Assembly (NCBI GenBank): GCA_013393415.1
Contig: JABXHI010000059.1
Coordinates: 23,066 to 87,065 of the forward strand
Direction of reading: 5' to 3'
DNA from: Micrococcaceae bacterium
Lineage (GTDB): Bacteria > Actinomycetota > Actinomycetes > Actinomycetales > Micrococcaceae
DNA length: 64,000 bases
Shown here: piece by piece, positions 56,402-64,000 of the stretch
Numbering within the stretch: position 1 is the first letter of the stretch
Layout of the letters: each line of letters begins with the position of its first letter
Notes under the pieces: generated by a model
The model's database searches: none
The model's input: the letters and a program-made list of their open reading frames with translations, nothing else
What the model was told of the DNA's origin: nothing
Translations under genes and position numbers: made by a program

Positions 56402-57160
56402 TTAGAATTCCCAGTCGATGTCAGCGATTTCTTCTTCTGGCGGCGCTTCGATCGGCTCAACGCTGTCATAGTCAGAGAATGTAAAGACCGCGGTAGCGTC
56501 CTCGGTACTTGCATCCAGCTGGAGCAGCTCGTTGGATTCTTGGGAAAAGTAGAATGACGCGGTATCAGCGCCAGGTGCGACTTCAGTTTCTACTTGGCCT
56601 GTGGCTGGCACATCGTATTTATAGACTTGTTGGCCATCGAGTTCGGTCTCTTCGACTTCCACGGCTTCCAATTCTTCTTCGGAGAGATTATCAATGAGAC
56701 TAAACACACCGTTGGACATCTCGTCGAATTGGGCGGTCACCTCGTCGACCCCCATGAGGTCAGACTCCGGAGTTTCAATCCACTGACCTGCGGCATCTTC
56801 ACCCATCCCGAACAGCGAACCCGCTTCTTCATCATCGAATTCGTACTTCGCGTAGGCAGTGGATTCATCGATGACAAGTACTTCGATGTTGGCGCCTTCC
56901 ATTGCTACCGCGATACGGAAGTTCGTTTCGTTCGACTGGCCAGAATATTCCATTGATGAGAGGCCTTCGCCCAGTAGGTTATCTGGGTCTTCCATGGTGA
57001 ACGTCAATGAATTCGCTTCGTCCATGGATTGTTGAGCGCTATCAGAAATTTCTGTGAGCTCTGGTGGTCCACCACCACAAGCAGCAAGGGTCCAGGCAGC
57101 TACAACGCCCAGTCCTGTAGCGGAGAGCCAGCGAGTCGGTCGCGACATGGTCTTGGTCAA
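56402..57160 (-). CDS. Secreted lipoprotein, LppX/LprG-like
   Basis: This 252-residue protein has a lipoprotein signal peptide with lipobox LAAC near residue 27 (TLAACGGG), so the mature form is anchored on the outer face of the membrane. The acidic mature part follows the LppX/LprAFG pattern (DSAQQSMDEANSLTFTMED, later KYDVPATGQVETEV), a half-barrel that holds lipids or similar ligands in mycobacteria. I chose TTG 57160, with AGGAG 6 bases upstream, over ATG 57148. It lies in the place where argG is often found. Confidence 0.8.
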   Translation of the reverse strand: MTKTMSRPTRWLSATGLGVVAAWTLAACGGGPPELTEISDSAQQSMDEANSLTFTMEDPDNLLGEGLSSMEYSGQSNETNFRIAVAMEGANIEVLVIDESTAYAKYEFDDEEAGSLFGMGEDAAGQWIETPESDLMGVDEVTAQFDEMSNGVFSLIDNLSEEELEAVEVEETELDGQQVYKYDVPATGQVETEVAPGADTASFYFSQESNELLQLDASTEDATAVFTFSDYDSVEPIEAPPEEEIADIDWEF

Positions 57161-57224
57161 AGGAAGCTCCTAAGGTGTGAAGTGCAATGTACAGCAGAGG
57201 CTGCTGGACATATTCAGGTATGCG

Positions 57225-59282
<2,058 letters not shown>

Positions 59283-59353
59283 CACGCCAGTAGACTAGAG
59301 GGTCGAAGTGAGCCGAGCGCTCGCATGTCAGTGTGAGCAGTAAAGGAGCCTTG

Positions 59354-61630
59354 GTGACCGACCAACAAGGGTCAACCAATAGCACCTCGTGGTACGACGA
59401 GGCGTTGCAAGCCGAACGTGATTATGTGGCGACGCTTTATGGTCGTCTCGATGGGTTACGTGATGAAAAACAACAGCAACTGACGCGAATCCAAGCACAA
59501 GGGTTACAGGGTTCGTATCAGAACCAATCCGAACGAGATTCATTTGCCAACCTGTATCAAGATCGCATTAACCAGCTCAACGCGGTGGACGACAGACTGG
59601 TTTTTGGACGCTTGGCCACAGAGGACAACGCCAGCCGTCATATCGGCCGCATCGGTCTCTCTGATGATCAACGCACCAGACTCTTAGTCGATTGGCGTGC
59701 GCCGGAAGCAGCACCGTTCTACCAAGCTACTGCTGCGAACCCGCGCGGAGTCGAACGTCGGCGACACATCATGATGACTGGTCGGACCGTTGAATCATTC
59801 GAAGACGACGTGCTGAACCCCGGCGATCACGATCAGGCTTCACAAGCACTGCTCTCGGCGGTCAGTGCACCACGTACCGGCGTTATGGGCGACATTGTTG
59901 CCACCATCCAACAGGAACAAGACGAAATTATTCGCGACGAGATGCGCGGGGTGCTTGTAGTCCAAGGTGGCCCGGGCACAGGAAAGACCGCGGTGGCGCT
60001 CCACAGGGCGGCGTATCTGCTCTACACTCACCGCGACCGACTGGCCAAAAACGGTGTCCTGCTCGTTGGCCCCTCAGAAGCATTCATGAACTACATCGAC
60101 CAGGTGCTGCCATCCCTAGGGGAGACCGGCGTTGTGATGAGCTCGGTGGGGAACCTCTACCCGGGCATCGAGTCAATCGGTGAAGCTCAGCCGGAGGTCG
60201 CTGAAATCAAGGGCCGCGCGATGATGCAAGACGTCGTTGCAAACGCCGTGAGTCTGCGGCAGCGTTCGATCCCTGAAACAACCTGGGTTCATGTTGATGG
60301 CATCGACCTCAGGGTCCGCCCTAGCCAGATCCGGCGCGCGATTCGTCATGCTCGCGAGTCTGAGCGGCCGCATAACCAGGCTCGTGAAGTCTTCGTCGAT
60401 CACATGGTCCGCATGTTGTACGACCAAATGCGCGACATCGTGAGCCCCAAACGTCAAGACGGGCTTGTGAATAAAGCCGATCGGTCCTATCTGCGCCAAG
60501 AGATTCGTCAATCCACAGACGTGCGGCGTCTATTGAACATGTGTTGGATGCCGTTGAGCCCAACCGGGTTGATCAATGAATTGCTTTCCAAACCCAAATA
60601 TCTGGTCGACGCGGCGCCCATGCTGTCGGCTGATGAGATTCGGCTGCTCCTTCGCGCACCAGGTCATGCCTTTACCGAGTCGGATGTTCCATTGATCGAC
60701 GAAGCCGCTGTAGCAGTCGGTGATCTCGTCCCCCAGGCAGCTGAAGCTACACAGTCCTGGAAACAGCGAAACTTGGATACTGCTGAAGCCGCACTGGAAA
60801 ACATGCATTACACGCTTGAAGACATCGGTGTCGACGGCGTTGTCACGGCCGAGATGCTTGCTGCTGCACAGGAACCAGAGACCACTTGGGGATCAGTAGC
60901 TGACCGCGCCCGAGCGGATCGAACCTGGACTTACGGGCATGTGATCGTCGATGAAGCTCAAGAACTAACCCATATGCAGTGGCGAATGTTGTTCCGACGT
61001 TCGCCGTTGCGTTCCTTCACCATTGTTGGAGACCTCGCTCAGGCATCTGGGACACATGCCAATACCGACTGGGGCGCTGTACTTGAACCATTTGCCGGCG
61101 CAAATTGGCGGCTGTCGGAACTGACCGTGAACTATCGAACGCCCGAGCGCATAACCGACGCAGCCGCAAACGTTGCGACGCGAGCTGGACGACCAGTAAC
61201 CACCCCGAAGGCGTTACGCCAAGGAGACTTCCCTCCGCAACTCATCCGCACCGATGCCGCGGCTCAGGATGACAGTCTGCTGCAAGTTGTTGAAACACAG
61301 CTGGAACGCATACCCGGTGGACTCGTTGGCGTCATCGCCACCGAGAAGGATTCCCAGCAGCTGTCTCAATTACTCAATAGCCACTATCCAGGTCGGGTCT
61401 GGAGCGGCACTGGACGACGTCGAAATCGCGACATTGCCTTGGTCACCGCGCAACAGGCCAAGGGGTTGGAATATGATGCCGTCGTGATCGTCGAACCACA
61501 GAACATCGTGGCCGCCGCAGGTGGTGCGGTCGGAGACCTCTATGTCGCCATGACTCGGGCCACCCAAACGCTGACGATGATCACCACAACGACTGCTGAT
61601 CAGCTACCAGCTGGGCTAGACGACATATAG
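59354..61630 (+). CDS. HelD/HelR-type RNA polymerase motor ATPase (UvrD-like superfamily 1)
   Basis: This 758-residue protein begins with a helical coiled segment (YDEALQAERDYVATLYGRLDGLRDEKQQQL), as in HelD proteins whose arms enter the RNA polymerase channels. The SF1 ATPase core has Walker A VQGGPGTGKTAVALHRAAYLLY near residue 202, VIVDEAQELTHMQW near 532, and late motifs QAKGLEYDAVVIVEP and YVAMTRATQTL. Actinobacterial HelR releases stalled or rifamycin-bound polymerase; that role here is inferred. GTG 59354 has AAAGGAG 5 bases upstream. A TAGACT (59291-59296) may be its -10. Confidence 0.88.
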   Translation: MTDQQGSTNSTSWYDEALQAERDYVATLYGRLDGLRDEKQQQLTRIQAQGLQGSYQNQSERDSFANLYQDRINQLNAVDDRLVFGRLATEDNASRHIGRIGLSDDQRTRLLVDWRAPEAAPFYQATAANPRGVERRRHIMMTGRTVESFEDDVLNPGDHDQASQALLSAVSAPRTGVMGDIVATIQQEQDEIIRDEMRGVLVVQGGPGTGKTAVALHRAAYLLYTHRDRLAKNGVLLVGPSEAFMNYIDQVLPSLGETGVVMSSVGNLYPGIESIGEAQPEVAEIKGRAMMQDVVANAVSLRQRSIPETTWVHVDGIDLRVRPSQIRRAIRHARESERPHNQAREVFVDHMVRMLYDQMRDIVSPKRQDGLVNKADRSYLRQEIRQSTDVRRLLNMCWMPLSPTGLINELLSKPKYLVDAAPMLSADEIRLLLRAPGHAFTESDVPLIDEAAVAVGDLVPQAAEATQSWKQRNLDTAEAALENMHYTLEDIGVDGVVTAEMLAAAQEPETTWGSVADRARADRTWTYGHVIVDEAQELTHMQWRMLFRRSPLRSFTIVGDLAQASGTHANTDWGAVLEPFAGANWRLSELTVNYRTPERITDAAANVATRAGRPVTTPKALRQGDFPPQLIRTDAAAQDDSLLQVVETQLERIPGGLVGVIATEKDSQQLSQLLNSHYPGRVWSGTGRRRNRDIALVTAQQAKGLEYDAVVIVEPQNIVAAAGGAVGDLYVAMTRATQTLTMITTTTADQLPAGLDDI

Positions 61631-61664
61631 GCCGAAACCTTTCATCCGCGTGCAGAGAAACTGG

Positions 61665-61670
61665 TAATTT
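61665..61670 (+). promoter_or_regulatory. -10 element of a leaderless tyrS promoter
   Basis: TAATTT ends 7 bases before GTG 61678. There is no Shine-Dalgarno site and no T-box leader. Confidence 0.6.
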
Positions 61671-61677
61671 GAACAGC

Positions 61678-63003
61678 GTGAGTAATGAACAGTTTTTGAG
61701 TCGACAAGCCAACGATCCTTCCTTCGAGAACATTTGGCAGGAATTGCAATGGCGAGGCCTCGTGCAGGTGTCCACCGATGACGCCAAGTTGGAAGAAGCT
61801 TTAGCCGGGGACCCAATAAACTATTACTGCGGCTTCGACCCAACAGCAGCTTCCTTGCACCTGGGTCACCTAGTACAACTCCTGGTGCTACGCAGGCTGC
61901 AACTCGCTGGACATTACCCAATCGCCTTAGTCGGTGGTGCCACCGGTCTCATTGGTGATCCGCGCCAGACTTCCGAACGCAGCCTCAACACACGAGGCAC
62001 GGTCGAAGGCTGGGTGACATCACTGCGCGAACAAATCGAACATTACCTATCGTTCGAGGGCGAAAACGGTGCCACCATGGTCAATAACCTGGACTGGACC
62101 GGAGGGCTTTCCGCTTTAGATTTCCTGCGCGATATCGGCAAGCACTACCGTGTCGGCACCATGATCCGAAAAGAAATCGTCGCCTCACGTCTCGAATCTG
62201 ACGAGGGTATCTCCTACACAGAGTTTTCTTACCAGGTCCTGCAAGGCATGGACTTCATGGAGTTGTACCGTCGGCACAATGTCACGCTTCAGACAGGTGG
62301 CTCCGACCAATGGGGCAACTTGACCTCGGGTACAGAACTGGTTCGAAAAGTTGAGGGTGAGCATGTGCACGCCTTTGGTACGCCACTGATCACCAATGCG
62401 GATGGCACGAAATTTGGAAAATCTGAGGGCAACGCCATCTGGCTGAACGCAGACATGTGCTCCCCGTACACCTTCTACCAATTCTGGGTAAATACTGCTG
62501 ACGCCGACGTAATCGACCGGTTGAAAGTCTTTACCTTTCTCACCCGCGAGGAAATTGCAGACTACAAACAAAAAGTTGCCGACGAACCATTCCGACGTGA
62601 AGCGCAACGTCGTCTGGCGTGGGAAGTGACTTCCTTGGTGCACGGAGAAGATCAGACTCAGCGAGTGATTGATGCATCTGCTGCCCTCTTTGGACGAGGT
62701 GAGCTCGAGGCGATCGACGCGTCGACGCTGGAGGCTGCCGGAACGGAACTTCCAACAGCACAGCCGGATGCACTGAGCGATGAGTTCACCATCGTAGATC
62801 TGCTGGTGGCAACCGGTCTCGAAAAGTCGAAGTCATCAGCCCGTCGCACAGTGAACGATGGCGGAGCATATTTGAACAACACGAAGATTGAAGACCCAGA
62901 GCAGTCGTTTAGCACGGCAGATGCTCTTCACAGCAAATACTTTGTTGTTCGTCGCGGGCGGCGCAACCTTGGATTTATCAGCCTCGACGTAGCAAAATCT
63001 TGA
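61678..63003 (+). CDS. tyrS: Tyrosine-tRNA ligase
   Basis: TyrS charges tRNA-Tyr. The 441-residue class I enzyme shows YCGFDPTAASLHLGHLVQLL (HIGH-type motif near residue 60), GGATGLIGDPRQTSER, QVLQGMDFMELYRR, GGSDQWGNLTSG and the KMSKS-type motif KFGKSEGNAIWL near residue 243, then a C-terminal S4 domain. I chose GTG 61678 because of the -10 element 7 bases upstream; the TTG at 61669 lies in that element. The gene ends 57 bases before a compound terminator and is followed by the rRNA leader. Confidence 0.97.
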   Translation: MSNEQFLSRQANDPSFENIWQELQWRGLVQVSTDDAKLEEALAGDPINYYCGFDPTAASLHLGHLVQLLVLRRLQLAGHYPIALVGGATGLIGDPRQTSERSLNTRGTVEGWVTSLREQIEHYLSFEGENGATMVNNLDWTGGLSALDFLRDIGKHYRVGTMIRKEIVASRLESDEGISYTEFSYQVLQGMDFMELYRRHNVTLQTGGSDQWGNLTSGTELVRKVEGEHVHAFGTPLITNADGTKFGKSEGNAIWLNADMCSPYTFYQFWVNTADADVIDRLKVFTFLTREEIADYKQKVADEPFRREAQRRLAWEVTSLVHGEDQTQRVIDASAALFGRGELEAIDASTLEAAGTELPTAQPDALSDEFTIVDLLVATGLEKSKSSARRTVNDGGAYLNNTKIEDPEQSFSTADALHSKYFVVRRGRRNLGFISLDVAKS

Positions 63004-63059
63004 GAACTACATCACAAAAACTGCTGTGAGGCGGACAAAAACAGAAGAAATCATCCATG

Positions 63060-63110
63060 ATCGGCGGATTCATGCGGAACTCAAGAGGATGTCGCATCGT
63101 AGCCGCCGAT
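63060..63110 (+). terminator. Terminator after tyrS
   Basis: ATCGGCGG (63060-63067) pairs with CCGCCGAT (63103-63110), and ATGCG (63072-63076) with CGCAT (63093-63097) inside. TTTTGCGTTT follows. Confidence 0.75.
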
Positions 63111-63111
63111 T

Positions 63112-63139
63112 TTGCGTTTGAAATGAAGCTGTGTATAGT
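63112..63139 (+). promoter_or_regulatory. Candidate far-upstream rRNA promoter P0
   Basis: TTGCGT, a 16-base spacer and TATAGT. It lies just after the tyrS terminator. Tentative. Confidence 0.35.
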
Positions 63140-63335
63140 TATCTCTCGTGCCCAGGGCAGGCCGGAGACGGGAAGCGCTGAGACACAGAAGTTCTTTTTA
63201 GAAAAAATATATAGCGATCCCGATGAGGATGAAGTGGAATATCGCTTCTGACTGGGAGATACTGCGATTTGAAAAGCAGATCGAATTCAGGTTAGAGCGG
63301 AGAATCCGCCTTCGAAAACGAAGGTATTCACCGAG

Positions 63336-63366
63336 TTGACAAAGTGATTAGCTTTCATGCTAAGGT
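63336..63366 (+). promoter_or_regulatory. Candidate rRNA promoter P1
   Basis: TTGACA (63336-63341), a 19-base spacer and TAAGGT (63361-63366). The -35 is a perfect consensus; the spacer is one or two bases longer than usual. Confidence 0.6.
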
Positions 63367-63500
63367 GTTGATTCGGTCCTGATCGAAAACGAAAACTAAC
63401 GAGAAGCGCAAATCTTCTCGCTGCGTTGAGTTCAATCATAATTACTACGTTGTAGTTTTTCCAGCAATAAATGCTGTGATTGATGTCACAACTTGCGAGT

Positions 63501-63530
63501 TTGACTTTGTTGTTTGTTTTGGTTTAGTGT
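63501..63530 (+). promoter_or_regulatory. Candidate rRNA promoter P2
   Basis: TTGACT (63501-63506), an 18-base spacer and TAGTGT (63525-63530). TTGACT with 18-base spacing is typical of actinobacterial rrn promoters. Confidence 0.65.
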
Positions 63531-63637
63531 TGTGTTCTGCACTGTGTTTGGTGTGGTTCATGGTTGTTTGTGGATCGTGTGTTTTCACTGCCTGGTGGTG
63601 GCTCTGCGTTTGTGGGGTTGTTGTTGGGTGTGTGTGG

Positions 63638-63660
63638 TTGTTTGAGAACTCAATAGTGTG
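63638..63660 (+). promoter_or_regulatory. boxA-like antitermination / processing sequence
   Basis: TTGTTTGAGAACT followed by CAATAGTGTG matches the conserved leader motif placed upstream of 16S genes in Actinobacteria, where it takes part in Nus-dependent antitermination and precursor folding. Confidence 0.75.
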
Positions 63661-63792
63661 CCAAGTTTGTTTGATGCCATTTATTTTTGAATGGTTGCCA
63701 TGGCTGTCATACCTCCGTGTGGTGGTTGTGGTGTTGCCAGGGATTGGGCTGTTTCCGGCCTGGTCTGTTTGATTGGATTTTTTCATAGTTTT

Positions 63793-64000
<208 letters not shown>

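Larger units (their letters stand above)
63004..63792 (+). promoter_or_regulatory. Gene-free leader region of the rRNA operon
   Basis: No protein or tRNA gene is visible in these 789 bases. In order they hold the tyrS terminator, a possible promoter P0 (63112-63139), paired small hairpins GCGGA/TCCGC (63297-63309) and CCTTCG-AAAA-CGAAGG (63309-63324), promoter P1 (63336-63366), a CGAGAAG/CTTCTCG hairpin (63400-63420), promoter P2 (63501-63530), a strongly G/T-rich stretch from about 63500 to 63640, a boxA-like site, and the sequence running into 16S rRNA. Confidence 0.7.

Noticed and set aside
61631..61677. T-box or tyrosine riboswitch before tyrS
   Set aside because: Only 47 bases separate the genes and the transcript appears leaderless, leaving no room for a leader.
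63057..63251. Small plus-strand frame of 64 codons after tyrS
   Set aside because: Its first part is the tyrS terminator stem and it crosses a promoter candidate. It has no ribosome site or motif.

Overview
The window looks like a piece of chromosome from a mid-GC actinobacterium in the order Micrococcales, most likely a Micrococcaceae relative (Enteractinococcus/Yaniella/Auritidibacter neighbourhood). This is inferred from the gene order truB-ribF-rpsO-pnp, dapB-dapA-rnj-ftsK-pgsA-cinA-clgR-DUF3046-recA-recX-miaB-miaA-dapF-hflX, hisC-hisB-hisH-priA, pheST and argCJBDFR-argH, from the bifunctional PriA/HisA, and from the start of the 16S rRNA. No species can be named from the sequence alone.

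Layout. 1-7136: the end of truB, two small membrane genes, ribF, a methyltransferase, rpsO, pnp with a large structured leader, dapB and a membrane/TPR gene. 7133-14680: a DUF418-type membrane protein facing dapA, RNase J, FtsK and PgsA. 14694-20383: CinA, a ClgR-type regulator, DUF3046, recA-recX, miaB-miaA. 20393-25706: a DapF homologue that has lost its catalytic cysteines, an RsmC-like methyltransferase, HflX and a DinG-family helicase. 25817-30542: a LysM protein, hisC-hisB-hisH-small membrane gene-priA, and an SseB-like protein.

30543-42099 is catabolic. A luciferase-like monooxygenase / FMN reductase / MarR operon has two palindromes at its promoter. A leucine (and probably itaconate) degradation operon (HpcH/CitE lyase, MaoC hydratase, acyl-CoA dehydrogenase, biotin-carboxylase/BCCP and carboxyltransferase) has the same order as Mycobacterium tuberculosis Rv2498c-Rv2502c. 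It is flanked by a divergent TetR gene and followed by an acyl-CoA synthetase. 42221-45991: pheST and a 48-residue membrane gene, closed by a 19-bp hairpin.

46229-49330 is an acquired arsenic-resistance segment (arsR, acr3, arsC) with a decayed chromate transporter and a transposase remnant, placed between pheT and the arginine cluster. 49332-59282: a quinone oxidoreductase, argCJBDFR with tandem candidate ARG boxes, a lipoprotein and an ankyrin gene where argG is often found, then argH. 59354-63003: a HelD/HelR-type RNA polymerase motor and tyrS. 63004-63792 is the regulatory leader of an rRNA operon. The 16S gene begins near 63793 and runs off the end of the window; its first 200 bases deviate from the usual sequence at normally conserved sites.

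A theme across the window is probable leaderless transcription. At least eleven genes have a TANNNT -10 element placed exactly 6 or 7 bases before the start codon and no Shine-Dalgarno sequence in between. Genes inside operons instead use Shine-Dalgarno sites or ATGA/GTGA stop-start overlaps.
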